DNA of 64,000 bases, taken from contig CM019236.1 in NCBI GenBank assembly GCA_009741485.1, positions 59,970,967 through 60,034,966 of the forward strand. Direction: 5' to 3'. The position numbers were made by a program, and so were the translations under genes. The notes under the pieces are model-generated. The model saw nothing but the letters and a program-made list of their open reading frames with translations, searched no databases and had not been told where the DNA came from. Shown here one piece after another: positions 1 to 11,830 of this stretch. This DNA comes from Malurus cyaneus samueli. Its lineage: Eukaryota; Chordata; Aves; Passeriformes; Maluridae. Position 1 is the stretch's first letter, and each line of letters begins with the position of its first letter.

Positions 1-428
1 AATGCATGTGCAAGATCAAGTTTCTATCTGCCTCCCATTTACTACTAATCACATTTTAATCAGTGGTTTTAATAATTGATTTTGTGAAACCTAAATGGTC
101 CAACAATTGATACTTTATTGTAGTGGAATTTAATTTCTTGTGGTTCAATTTTAATGCTGAAATTTTTTTTAAAATGTGCTTTGGATTGGTGTGTGAGACT
201 AATGTTCTTATGTATTACAAAGAAGAATATTTGGAGTAGATTGGGCTGTACTTGATCCCCACCAAAAAAATGGGGAGTGCAAAGGTGTGGTCCACGGGAG
301 CTCTCTCAGTGCTTACAGCAGCTGAATGATGCAAATGGGGAGGGTGAAAGGAAGAATACAGCTTTTAAATTGAAGTAAACTGGAAGCCTTTGTAGCCCTT
401 CTCTTCCAATTTAGTATTATAGCCACAG
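1..428. other. KIAA0825: Intron or upstream sequence, no feature seen
   Basis: AT-rich sequence with no open block bounded by splice sites. A pyrimidine-rich run ending at an AG at 427-428 forms the candidate acceptor of the next exon. Confidence 0.5.
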
Positions 429-599
429 GAATAGTTGGGAATCCTTTTCTGTTCTCGTACTATGCCCTCATGGTGGAGATCTTTACAGAACATCATCTTA
501 TGTCATGAAAATAAGTTTCTTGTGGTGGTGCAATTCTCAACTGGTCACTTCTGGAAAGGTTTAGGTCTGATGTATGTCATAAAAGCAATGCAGAGTCAA
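429..599 (+). CDS. KIAA0825: Probable KIAA0825 exon with uncertain frame in its 5' half
   Basis: A pyrimidine-rich tract and AG (427-428) precede the block, and a strong donor, CAA|GTAAGT, follows at 600. The 3' part is open in the frame ending KGLGLMYVIKAMQSQ and leaves phase 0, which joins cleanly to the phase-0 exon at 1262. That frame has a TAG at 432-434. The first part is open instead in the frame starting at 430 (NSWESFSVLVLCPHGGDL). Loss of one base inside the exon would reconcile the two. Alternatively the acceptor is further in, at 435 or 489. I do not remember the family sequence here well enough to decide. Confidence 0.45.
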
Positions 600-1261
600 G
601 TAAGTAAAAAAGTAAGGATGTGTCTACCTCTGGCAACTATTATACTTCAGATTACTTCAGAAATCTATTTAAAGAAGGCAGGGAACTGATGTAAACCACA
701 TCAAAAACCAGCATTGGCTAAAATAGTACAAATCTCTAAACATTTTGACTTTTGCTAAATCCAGGTCTAGAGTAGTGAAATACAGTGTGGCTGTGTTAAA
801 ATCAGCTTCTTTTAAGTATTTCCTATTCAGATTCATGGTTAGTAACTTTCAGTTGTTTCCTTGCAGTAAAAATTGTTACAGGGTATATGCTACTATATTA
901 CTTGTTATGCTGTTGAAAATGTCTATAAATTTTTTTGACTTTGTTAAGTAGATTCTGTTAAAGACAACAAATCAAATAAAGATGAAACATTATTTTAAAA
1001 GCTGTCTTGTTTAAATGGGATTCTTTTTGTCTTAGAGATTTGATGACAAGTTTAATGTTATTTAACATGTTGATTTTTGTTGAGTGTAAATACTGCTTTA
1101 AATATGGTTTCAATGCTAGTGGACTATCTTTTAAGTTCTTTAAATTAATTTCAAAATATGATGCTGTCCTGTAATTTAACTACAAATGTACATTTAATTT
1201 TCAGAAAATATTAACACTCTATAATGATTTTGGATTAATTTAATTTTAATATGTATTTCAG
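600..1261. other. KIAA0825: Intron, nothing further seen
   Basis: AT-rich sequence between the donor at 600 and the acceptor ATGTATTTCAG ending at 1261. The short open frame at 745-951 has no splice or coding support. Confidence 0.5.
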
Positions 1262-1486
1262 CCTATTTTACTGAATTTTGCCTGGAGAAATGCATTTAAA
1301 GACCTGTCTTCTTCAGTGGCTCACTGTGTAACAATAGCAATTGAGGATTTTTCATCTAAAATTCTTCAACACGAGGAGAAAAAAGAGTTTTCATCTGCGG
1401 GCTGTGCAATGAGTCTTGTAAACAACCAGCAAATGAGGGAGTCTGCAGAGCAGGCCAACGAGGAGCAACCAAAACGAATTGCTAAG
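1262..1486 (+). CDS. KIAA0825: KIAA0825 exon (225 nt, phase 0 to 0) ending at a probable GC donor
   Basis: The exon encodes 75 residues beginning PILLNFAWRNAFKDLSSSVA and ending EEQPKRIAK. The acceptor is TATTTCAG at 1254-1261. The only end that keeps the next exon ([10 protein letters not shown]) in frame is AAG|GCAGGT at 1487, a GC donor. The nearby GT at 1491 would leave one extra base and bring stops into the next exon. The last third is acidic and polar (QANEEQPKR), typical of a linker. The open frame on the opposite strand (1366-1548) is a shadow. Confidence 0.8.
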
Positions 1487-2475
1487 GCAGGTATCAAAAG
1501 ATCTGAAGTTTGAAGGGAGACAGAATGCCAAGGCTGTTTGCCATCCACACTTTAAGTATTACAGTATATTAATATTCTATATCTTATTATAAAATGGAAT
1601 TAAGAAGAAAGAGAGAGGCATTACAATGTGAAGCTTAACAGAGCTTTATATAATAGCCCATAGTTTGTTATGAAAGATTACTTATCAACCACTGGCATTT
1701 TCTTTTTCAGCCAAAAAGTTCTAAAGCATTCTGATTAGTATATGCTCTGTTACCAAGTGGTTCGATGGGAAAATTCGAGAGCTTTGAAATATGGCTATAA
1801 AGGAATTTCCTGTATTCATATCATTAGTCATGCCATTCAAATAATTGGCATAACCAGAAATAAGGCAAATTTAGAATTATTTGATTTGGCTGAAAGGCCA
1901 TTTATAAATTAAATTATTTCTGTAAGGAAAAGTATGTTTTGAAAGACATTTTTTAGTAAGCGTTGCATCTATTCTAGCAGATTTGCAATGCTGTTAATGA
2001 ATGTTTGCTTGAAATAACGTGAGCTTTGGGGAGATAATTTTAGGGAGATCAGTGTGTGTATTTATTAAGACATGACAAGTTTCTTTCCTAATTCAATGTT
2101 AAAAAATGTGTTTGTGTATTTTTCAAAATTAATTAGTTTAGAAAATAATCTGTATTTCCAACGAGTTAACCTTGTGCTTTGAATGTACATTTAGTGACAA
2201 CAAAACCAAATGATGGCATTACTAGCATAAGATGGTTTTATTTTTTCCCCTGGTAAAGACTATGCAGCTTTAAAGCAAGAAGGAAGGGAAGAATATTTCA
2301 TTTACTTTAAATAAATGTTACTCCTGTATTTAACAGATTAAAATATTTGTTAGGCTGATTCAATGTATTTATGTTTCATGCCAATTTTGTTATTCAGGTA
2401 TCTGACCCTGGAGTGTGTAAATTAAGCTGTGCTGTCAGAATACAAATAACTTGGTGCCACATTTATTTCTCTCAG
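1487..2475. other. KIAA0825: Intron, probable GC-AG type
   Basis: It begins GCAGGT and ends at CATTTATTTCTCTCAG. A second AG at 2396-2397 (TTGTTATTCAG) is also in phase and would add 26 residues; it is less likely because the family sequence appears to begin at FCFDIMEEL. No repeats were recognised. Confidence 0.6.
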
Positions 2476-2741
2476 TTTTGTTTTGACATCATGGAAGAAC
2501 TCGACACGTTGCTTCCACTGGCTCTGGCCTGCAGAGATGATTCTCTTCAGGAAATTAGAGCAAACTTTGTAGAGGCCTGCAGCAAAGTGGCAACAGCTGT
2601 CCTGGCAAGACTAGAGGAGAAAAGCAAAGACGTTCCCTTGAAGGCTCCCCTACAAGACTTGTGTGCTGCGCTATCCACAGCGATATATGTCTTTCAGCAT
2701 TTTACAATGTATAGCAATTTAATGAGAGAAACGAGCAAAAA
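2476..2741 (+). CDS. KIAA0825: KIAA0825 exon (266 nt, phase 0 to 2)
   Basis: This is one of the most recognisable exons. It encodes [20 protein letters not shown], continues through an amphipathic helical stretch ([20 protein letters not shown]), and ends in [15 protein letters not shown], split across the intron. The donor AA|GTATGT is strong. The open frame extends upstream to 2371 only because the intron happens to be open there. Confidence 0.9.
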
Positions 2742-3959
2742 GTATGTCCTTTTTACTTAAAATATTTAATTCAAACATAAGTAATATGAGACTTCATTCC
2801 ATTTTGGTGATATGGTATGGTGGGAGTTTTCCAAATTGCATCATATTTTTAGCATATGCAATATGTGTACTATTTTTGGAACTTTCTGAATAAACCTGGT
2901 AGTCTAAAGCAGCCATTACAAAATAAATTATTTATGTGTAAGATCTGCTTTGATTGAGATCAATAATTTTTAATTATTAAATTTGAGAAAATAGGATTGT
3001 CCAGGGAACTTACTGTATTCTGCTGTCATTTAAATAAAGGGCAAAGACCTTGGTTTTCTTTTCTGACCTTTGCAATGGCTTAATTTTTATAGGCTCTGAT
3101 TCAGCACATAGTAGTCTTACAGGACAATACAAATACAGAAGTACATTTCTGCGCTTTTTTCTTACACCGTTTTGGTGTATTGGGACATGTCAAGAAATAC
3201 ATCCATAGCAGATTTAGAATTTAATTTATTATTACATGCCGAATAAAAATTAGAGAAAATATGAAGTAGGAGAGTAAAGTCAAAGACAGTCTTTGACCTG
3301 GGGGGCAATATAACTGGACTCACTCTTAGGAGATTTTGACTTAAGATACTAGGAGTCTCTTTATTGGTGTTCCTAGCCAGGTGCAATTTAGAAGCAGAAA
3401 TGATGCTTTTGGGGAGGGGCCATGAGCTGGCATAGTTTCTAAGGAATGGGGGATTTCCAGGTGGTTATATGCACTGTTAAGCTCCTTTCCCTCTATTCTC
3501 TCCTGCATGAAATGTATCTTTGTGAGTAGAAAGTCTGTGCCAAAATACGCCTCAATAATTCTACTTAGGGGTGTTATCAAAGCATTTTAGCAAAAGCCAT
3601 CTCTGTACTCTGTGCTTATGTTTTATTGCACTCAGTGCTGATATAATAATTGCTGATGCAAGTATGCTGCAACACAGAAACTCCAAATAAGTGAATGACA
3701 AATGTGCTTGTCTCAGAAAATAGGATGAAGTAATTTATTTCTCATTGACTTGGTTAAGTGAGAATTTATAGACAAGCAGACCTATTTTAAAAACTTTGAA
3801 ACAAAAAGTTGCAAAACTGCATGCTAGCTTCAGACTACAGGCCCATGAGGAAATGAATATTGATACCTACTAATCAAAACTATTTGCAGTGTTAGAGATT
3901 GTTACCTCCTAGTATACAGCCTTTCAATCATTGTCTCTTTAATAATTCTCTCTGAACAG
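2742..3959. other. KIAA0825: Intron, nothing recognised
   Basis: AT-rich sequence. Reverse-strand open frames at 3162-3386 and 3341-3580 have no homology or splice support. It ends at CTCTCTGAACAG. Confidence 0.6.
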
Positions 3960-4110
3960 ACCCCTGTTTGTTGTGCCTGTCCAGCAGTATCAGGAATTCA
4001 TCAACATTCTCCAGTTTCAAGTTACAAACTACTGCATCAGAGTTTGTGCTACAAGCATTTTACAGGATGCTGAAAGCCACTACTGGGATGACTACAAAGC
4101 TTTTTATGAG
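3960..4110 (+). CDS. KIAA0825: KIAA0825 exon (151 nt, phase 2 to 0)
   Basis: The first base completes a lysine codon carried over from the previous exon. The exon then reads [20 protein letters not shown], followed by [20 protein letters not shown] and [10 protein letters not shown], a well-conserved block of this family. The donor is GAG|GTGCGA, weak at +4. The single-frame open stretch at 3968-4213 is in another frame and is a shadow. Confidence 0.9.
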
Positions 4111-6668
4111 GTGCGAGGTTAAATTACTATGCCTCCCTTTTACAAAATGTGTTCTAGTGATTGCCAATTCTCTGACTAATCAGAAGCATGAGATCAGCAT
4201 TGTTTTTATATAAGGATTACTGGACTTTGCTCTTTTGAAATATATATTATTGCAGGCAAGTGTCTCTCTACAAATGATGTAGGAAAACATAGATATTTAC
4301 ACATGAGATCGATTGTTCCCATGAAGTGTTTGTTTTACTTGTTTCATAAAGTATTAATCATGTATCAAGACATTTATATAGAATTGAGTAAAGAGGATAC
4401 TAGCATCTTAATCTCCAAGAAATTGACACTTCTTTTAGAAAGAGTAACATATGAAAATATTTTTCTGGAAAACTTTTTATCTGCTTCTTTGATTTTTGTT
4501 TTCAATTCATTCTCTTTTTTACTTCTTGTGAGTAAAGGGTGTAACAAAGAAAGATGGTCAATAGTTACCTTAAGCATTCAACAATATATTTCTGAAATAG
4601 CCAGTGCTATCAGTCATGGGTCTGATATGTAGCTATAACCTAATGATTCTATGAAAAAAAAAATAGAAATCAAGAGAATTTTTAAAATTTATGGGATATT
4701 TTCCTTCATATTAGTTAAAGACAAACATAGGTTGACATGTATGTTGTTTGAAGTTAGCTCCTTGTGTCATTTTCTGAGACAATTGTGAGACAATTACTGT
4801 GTTCTGTTAAGCATTTTCTAAAATTCTTACATGAGTGAAAATTCTGTCTGATACATGTAGTCTACACAGATAGTATAAGATGCTGCTGCGTCAGTAACAA
4901 AATCTGTGCTGGACAGAGCATGCAGACCACAGGGTAACCTATCAAAATGTCCATCCCTCAAAGATGAGTAAATAAACATTTCAATTTCGTTTGAATGGAA
5001 GCCCAGATGATAAAGTAAGAAATGCTGTGGCTTTTGGTAGCTGATGAATCGTAATATGATCTTCATTGTCTGTAATCCCTATGGTGCCATGTCCTGTTTA
5101 TTAGTGATCCAGTAACTTCACCATGGAGAGCTAGTCTGAGGAATAAAGTATATGGAGTAGCTAAACAATTCTATCATTACTGAACAGAAGTGATGTATGT
5201 AGGAAGGAATGAGGAAAACTGGTGTCTCAGCTCTCTAAGTTTGCGGGATCTGAAGTGAAAAGTATGTAATTTTACATCATCACTATTCTCTTTTTACTGG
5301 GCCATGGGAGATGGCCCAAAGTTGGACCATGATGTGCACTGAGTTCCTTCGGGAGGCATGCTGCTGAGCATGTTAGTCAATTGTCCTCTTGTAGGCATCG
5401 TAAATGGAAGAGATTGGATTAAGATCTATTGCTTGTTACAGAGACGATTCCCTGATGAAACCTCCAGCAGTGAGAGGTGGCTTCCTCCAACGTCTAAGCT
5501 CAGCAGGGAGTGTGTGCCACTGGGGCAGCTCTCCAGATTGTTTTTGAATGAAGCTCTTAGTGTAGCAGACATCTGCTGTAGCTGTGGGAACTTATATTTT
5601 ATAACAAAGAATAAAGAATTGTCTGTTCAGAGATAATACTGAGTGGCTTATGTAATAAAGCACAGCTGCTTGTTTTCTGATATATAAGCTAAAAAAAAAG
5701 CTCACATCTGTTTGTATTACATGATGCCTGCAAAAATAGCAGATAGCAGATGTTTATCAGTGGAATTGTCTAGAAATGACAACAAATAGAAACACAGGTC
5801 AGAAAAGGGGAGTGAATCTAATTTAAATCTTCAGTGATATTGTTGCTTCTGGAGTGGGGTACTAAAAAAAGGGAAATACTAAAAAAAGGGAAAAGAGCTA
5901 TTAGGAAATAAACCAAAGTGGAGAAAGTGAAACCATTTGTGTTTATCTTTACAAAGTAAAGTAAAGAAAAGAAGGTAAAACTTGTCAAACTTCAATTCTG
6001 TAAAGGAAATAAACACTATGTCAAAAAGTCAATTTAGAATTATATTTTTGATTGGTAAATCTTCATGGGTTTTAAAAAAATTTTAATTTAAATATAAGGG
6101 CCAAATAAAGTAAAGCTCCTTAGGCATTCAAACTAAGTTACTTTTTATCTGGTAAGTTTATCCTGTAACAGTTGAAATGTTTTTGCAATAGCTCTTGTTG
6201 TTTAATAGTTCTGTTGTTCTCCTTTCTTGCATATCTATTATATATAACAAACTTTTATAACATGGTTATACATAGCATTTATGAATCTAGGTAAATACAT
6301 AGGCTGAAGTAATGTAAATAATTATTTTCTTTGCAGACAAAGAAACTTATGTTAAGTTTGTCTGACTGTTCTAGTGGGTACAAAATACTGTCTATGTTTT
6401 TAAACTAAACTTACATCAGTAGAGGTTTTGAGAATACAGTAATTGAGGATATAAGAGTTCATATGCTGTGGTTTGGTTTTGTGGCAGAACAGTAATTTTG
6501 TGACTGAAATGGAACACGTGTTTCCTTGCAAACCAAGATGTCTCATACCTTTTCAAGGACCATTGTTGATCATATTTGTAAAGCACTTGAATGAATTAGA
6601 CTTACTGGATTTAAACTGACATTTTGGAAGGTGTGTTTTTGTTATGTAATGTGTCATGGTTTTGATAG
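4111..6668. other. KIAA0825: Intron, no recognised repeat
   Basis: AT-rich. The open frame at 5358-5636 (92 codons) lies in a slightly more GC-rich patch but breaks the protein frame and has no suitable splice context. Two copies of ACTAAAAAAAGGGAAA lie near 5861-5892. Confidence 0.5.
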
Positions 6669-6859
6669 GGGGAAAGATGCTCATTCTCTGTCCAGATGTG
6701 GCATTACTTCTGCTGTGCTCTTCATCATGATCTATGGAATATTCTGCCTCCAAAAAGAGCCCAGGAGATTCTTACAGATGTGCTAGAACAATCTTTGGGC
6801 ATTCTGTCCTCCAGATATTGTCAGGTGTGTCCCAGTTACAAAAGAACACCGCAAATCAG
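6669..6859 (+). CDS. KIAA0825: KIAA0825 exon (191 nt, phase 0 to 2)
   Basis: It encodes [20 protein letters not shown], then [20 protein letters not shown] and ends YKRTPQIR, with the arginine codon split by the donor AG|GTAATT. The acceptor GGTTTTGATAG is only moderately pyrimidine-rich. The conserved core [13 protein letters not shown] is characteristic of the family. The reverse-strand open frame over the same bases is a shadow. Confidence 0.9.
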
Positions 6860-7501
6860 GTAATTGTTGTATATTTAATGTACCTTTTTAATGGATAAAA
6901 TAAATGTTAGTTTTTTGTTATTCTCTGCTGTGATTCAAATTTAAATGTCAATGAACACCACAGAGGAGATAGAACAAATCAATATTTTTTGTGTTTGTAT
7001 AAAACATTTTATATGTATTATTATTTAGTTGTTGTATCGCAAACTGGGCAGAATCAAAGGCCTCTGTAAAACTTTTTCATAAACTGCTTGATTGGTTAGA
7101 AAGCCTCACACTGAAAGTCCATTGAGGAGTGGTGATGCAACCAAAAATTTAAACAGAATTGGCAACATCAGGATAAGAAATCAAGCCTCTGATTTGTTAA
7201 GAAAACTCATATCTCCAGTTAAAATTTGTTGTTTTTATAGGACTTTTCAAAATAAAAGCAAGGACATAAAGAGCCAGAATGATGCTAGTGGTGTAGAAGG
7301 AGAGATGAGAAAGACACTATTCCTTTTTTCTGTCATTTTAGGAAACAAGAAAGTTCTTGTTGTATTTCTTGTATTTTGCCAGAGAGGAGGGTCTTTTTGA
7401 GAAATACTAAAGCAGGTGTCTCCAAGTGGAAGTTTACCCTATCTTTGTCCTTTCTATCCAGTGTCTTTTACTCAATAAATTGGTGTATGTCTCATAATCA
7501 T

Positions 7502-7791
7502 GTAGAATCACAGAATGGGTTAGGTTGGAAGGGACCACATTGGGTCATCTAGTCCAATCTCCCTGTTCAAGCAGGGTCATCCCAGAGTACATGGCACAAG
7601 ACTGAGTCCAGACACCTCTTAGATGCCTCCAATGTAGGAGACTCCACACCCTCCTAGGGCAATCTGTTCCATTGCTTGATCACACACAGCAAGGAAATTC
7701 TTCCTCATATTCAGGGGAAACTTCCTGTGCCGCAGTTTCTATCTGTTACCTTTTGTGCTATTGCTCAGCACCACTGAAAAGAGTTCAGGCA
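7502..7791 (-). mobile_element. CR1 non-LTR retrotransposon, 3'-end fragment
   Basis: Read on the + strand this is the reverse complement of an avian CR1 3' end. It has the terminal repeat AGAATCACAGAATG, then GGTTGGAAGGGACC, GGTCATCTAGTCCAA, the block around GAGACTCCACACCCTC, and AAATTCTTCCTCATATTCAG near the 5' break. It is 5'-truncated, as most CR1 copies are, and only mildly diverged, so it is younger than the copy at 10975. The assignment is from memory of the consensus. Confidence 0.88.
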
Positions 7792-8447
7792 TTTGTAATT
7801 TTTAGTGCATTCATGTAACTGAGAAGATACATGTTCTGGGTGAGCTAAGAGTTACATGTTGTCATCTCAAGTTTTATTAAGAAAAGGAATATTGTCAGGA
7901 AAGCTGAAATAACTTGCATAAGATCACGTTCTTGGAGTGAGTAGGAAAAGAAAGAAATTTTATTCTACAAAACTGTTTCTGTGCTCCGTTCCTGCTCTAA
8001 CTTACTGTTCTGTATCTTTTTGTACAGAGAGTTTTCCTGAAAACTTTCCTGGAATTTTATTTGGGAAAAAAATGCCCTGAAATGTGAAAAATACAGTATT
8101 ACTTAAATGTCATATTAGTCAACTCTATATGAATTTTCTTCAAAACACTGAACCAGAAAGAACAATTTACATTGTCATTTTTTAGCAAAGTTGTATATTT
8201 AATAAGGTGATTCTTGATTTTTTCACTGAGTAAATTGAACTATCCAATCATGAAAAAAATGAAAAAAATTATTCAATATTAGTCAACATATTTTTATCAC
8301 AGAGGCTTATCATGTTTTTTAAGTAATATTGTAGTTTGTGAAGATATCTTTTCTCCCAATGGTTCTAGAAATCTTAGAGAACTGATGGACAAATGTCTTT
8401 TTATGTGTGTTTGCCTCAATTTTTAAAAAATGAGGTGATCCTTAAAA

Positions 8448-8467
8448 ATGCACATGATCATGTGCAT
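8448..8467. repeat. 20-bp perfect palindrome
   Basis: ATGCACATGATCATGTGCAT is exactly self-complementary, with no central spacer. It contains ATGATCAT at its centre and overlapping E-box-like CACATG / CATGTG half-sites. Confidence 0.9.
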
Positions 8468-9080
8468 CCATGGCTTTTATGTACTTAAGTCCTTTTTTAA
8501 GTCCAGCTTCATGCCTCCCTTTTTTTTGTGTGTTATTCACGTTTTCTATGTATTTTATGTCAGCATAGTCTTGTGAGTTGCTGTAGTTTGGTTCCTTGCT
8601 ATTATTCAGGCCAATGACCCATGATGTTCTGCCAGCTAGTATCAACAGGCAACAGATTGCCGACTCAGAAATCACCCACGTTGTAGTATGTTGCAGGGAG
8701 TTAGTTTTGCAAATTGAAGATTAAATTCCTTTTTTCCTATATTTTTGCTCCATCAGGATTTGAAAATAGTATGTCCATTTTAATTACAAGAAAACAAAAC
8801 TTAAATTTATATACTACTAGTTTAGAAAGGAAATTGTTCTTGCCTAGTGATATTGTCCTTTGAAAAAGGACATTTCCAAATGTTTTAAGTCTTCTTTTTA
8901 CTAGTTTCAGTAACAATTTTTTTGTGGAGGAGTTGATTTTTTACAGACTAGTGGATGCAGACTTTCTACATCACTGAAGAGGAAATTTAAAGCCCATGCT
9001 ATGATTTTGGTATTTTATCTTGTCAGGTGAAATGTCTGTTTAATTGAAATTTGTTATTCTTGGGGTCTTTTTGCCTACAG

Positions 9081-9263
9081 AATTGATATTGCAGCGATTT
9101 TGATGTCCACAGAAGATATGCTCTGGTCAATTTGTAGTTCTGTGCAGGAGTTTCTGAATCCTCACGAAGACAGAGATCTCAAGATCTATAAAATACATAG
9201 CCACTGCAATAGTCTGATCTCTGTGCTGGCTATTTTAACCTCACCGCTGAAGAATTTGTATGA
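9081..9263 (+). CDS. KIAA0825: KIAA0825 exon (183 nt, phase 2 to 2)
   Basis: The first base completes the split arginine. The exon reads [20 protein letters not shown], then [10 protein letters not shown] and [20 protein letters not shown], ending KNLYE with the glutamate codon split by the strong donor GA|GTGAGT. The acceptor TTTTTGCCTACAG is good. Confidence 0.9.
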
Positions 9264-10974
9264 GTGAGTATGAAATAAACATTCTATTTGAGATAAAATT
9301 GGTTCTTGAGCTTACATGGATACATCAAAAGTGAATTTTTGTGTTGACATCAAGTCCAAAGCATAGTATTGACATTTTAATATTCTTTGACTATTTCTCA
9401 GTTTGATCCTGGAATTATTTTTATGATCCTCTCTAAACCCAAGTTATATTTGCTGGTATTTTATTAGCTTTGGATCAGACTCTGGTGTCATACATTTCTT
9501 TGTCTGTTAATAACATAGACCATAGTGAATATCTGGATTGATTTCCTCTGTGACAAAAACTGTAAAATTTTGTTAATAATTACTGTCCCAAATTTGTAAT
9601 TTGTTAAATGTTCTTCAGTAGGACGAGATTCCTTTGAAACTGAATCAAAAATGCTAGTTTACATATTTATCTATACACAGCATGACAAAAAAAGTGTCTA
9701 ACTTGGGTAGTCGTGAAGAGGCCGCTTATCTTGTATTTTATGTAAAATGCTACAAGTAAACAACTTGTCATGAATATCTTCATAGTTAGGGAAGATTTCA
9801 GTACCCCAATCTCCCAAATAAAGAATTGCCTTAATCTGGAGACAAAACCTTGACACTGTGCAGAATACTAGCTCTTCAATTACTAACAATACGTGCAAAT
9901 CACCAAAATATGGTACTTGTTAAGAAGATACAAAAAAATGGTCATATTTTTGTATAAGTATTACAAAAATAATAAAACCACGGAAAGACCATTTCTATAT
10001 TGATATGTGTTTTAGAGTAAGTAAAACCAGGATTTTTAAATGAACTTGTATCAAAACTTGTGTCAAAATCTAAAGAGGCCCCATATCAAAACGATTTTTC
10101 AATATTACATTTAATGCAGCAAATATTTGTCAGTAACCAACCCTGTGTCCAGAAATACAAATAAAAAAGTGGTCTGGCCAATCAGCTTCTTAAATGACTG
10201 TCCAATTGGGAACACTTTGATATAATGAATCAGCATGCACCTAGTATAATACCTTGATCTGTTGCTTACTGGATTGTGTTTATTTCATCACATTAAGAAT
10301 CTATTAATAACAAACGTAAGAGTTATGCCTGATTTTAAAGGAATACTAATCTTTCATCAATACTCTCTGCAATTATATTGTATAATCACAATTACTGTCT
10401 GTTATCTTGGCCCTCTATCTTTCAAACCTTTGGTAAAATAAATTGCAAGTAAAATAAAAGATTTTTTCTTTTAAATCTATGATACTCTTTTTTGGTACTG
10501 GAAGTTTTCCCTTAAGTGACTAGATTTCAATTCATCTTTAGATTTCTCAGGAAGGTTCTGTGTAATCATAGAAGTGGCAGTGACAGAACACTGTTTTCCA
10601 CGAGTTGTGTAATAACATGACTGACTCATTTCCAGCTTATTAAAGAGGCTGTATTCACTACTGTTTAAGGGAACTAAAATTATTGAAATTTATTAATATT
10701 GTGTGGAAATTGAGCAAACCAGTAAGACATTGAAAAATTAGTAATATCCTTAACTTCAGATGAGGTGATTTTGGCATATGTTTTCTCATTCCTAATTTTA
10801 TGATCAAACATGCATTCAGCTACCGCTTGTCTTTTCTGCATGACAAGATTACTTAGATCTGGTCCAAAATTCACCTGTGAATCTTGGGTCATCAGATGCT
10901 GATACTTGTTTTTCTGTGCTTCATTTTTCTCTGCCTTTCTGTGGCCTTCCTGAAGCATCTAGCATGATGGAAAT

Positions 10975-11830
10975 GTTGGTTGGAAAGGACTGTTGTCTAA
11001 CCTAGCCTCAAAGCAGAACAATCATCAAGAGCAGTCAAACATGACTGTGTTTGACTAACACACCTGACACATGTCAGCCTCCAGGAACCAAAGTTTTACA
11101 ACTTTTTGTGAAGCCTGCTCCTCAGCTGCAATGCCTTAGTGAAAAGTATTGCCTAATGTCTAGTGCGAAACTTCAAAGGTGCTGGCTATGACTTATATCA
11201 CATCAGCCCCCACTGAGAAAATGTGGTCATTGTTTTCTTTGTATTTGCTCTTTGAGTGGTTGTAGGCTGTCATTAAATGGATTGACCTTTTAGCTACCTC
11301 TTCACCAGAGTAAAGGAGTCAAGGGCCCTTAAAACTGTCTTGTAGATGACTCTGTTTAGCCTTCTCCAGTTCCTTCTTGAACTATATGCCCAACAGCTGA
11401 AAAAAATATTCTAGGTAAGGCTTAACTGGTGCCAAGTAGATGAAATAAACCACTTTCTTTATTTTAGTTGTTGTGCTCCTTCTATTGCAGTCCAGTGTGT
11501 GGTTTGTCTAGGTGACAATGCACTGTTGCCTTGTCTTCAACACCCTGATGCCCATAAACCCCAGGTTTGTGGCTGGGTAGGGTTTGTTCTCAGACAAGTT
11601 AGTTCCCAGCCTAGGTTATTATAATGTCGTTGCTGGAGAGAACAAGTTCTCTTTACCTCAGTCAACTTTGTGAATTTCTATTGCCTCAGTCACCCACAAG
11701 CAGGCATTCTGCTGCTTTGTTAACTACTCTCTCTGTTTCCCCCAGTTTAGTATCAGCTGAAAATATCCTAAACATTATGCTCAGTCCACTTTTGTCCATG
11801 TTGTTCAGGACCTGTTGAACAATGGGAGTC
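10975..11830 (-). mobile_element. Old, highly diverged CR1 copy
   Basis: Landmarks of the reverse-complemented CR1 3' half appear in the right order: GGTTGGAAAGGACTGTTGTC near 10976, TTAGCCTTCTCCAGTTCC near 11356 followed by TTCTTGAACT, and CAGTTTAGTATCAGCTGAAA near 11744 followed by TTGTTCAGGACCTGTTGAAC. Many indels separate these landmarks. The open frame at 11624-11818 runs antisense to the element and is not a gene. Confidence 0.7.

Larger units (their letters stand above)
6860..9080. other. KIAA0825: Intron containing a CR1 fragment
   Basis: AT-rich intron. It holds the CR1 element at 7502-7791 and a perfect 20-bp palindrome at 8448-8467. The open frame at 7092-7400 starts at a non-ATG codon and has no support. 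It ends at TTTTTGCCTACAG. Confidence 0.6.

Noticed and set aside
5358..5636. 92-codon open frame considered as an extra KIAA0825 exon
   Set aside because: Exon 3960-4110 already joins in phase to 6669-6859, and no matching splice sites bound this frame.
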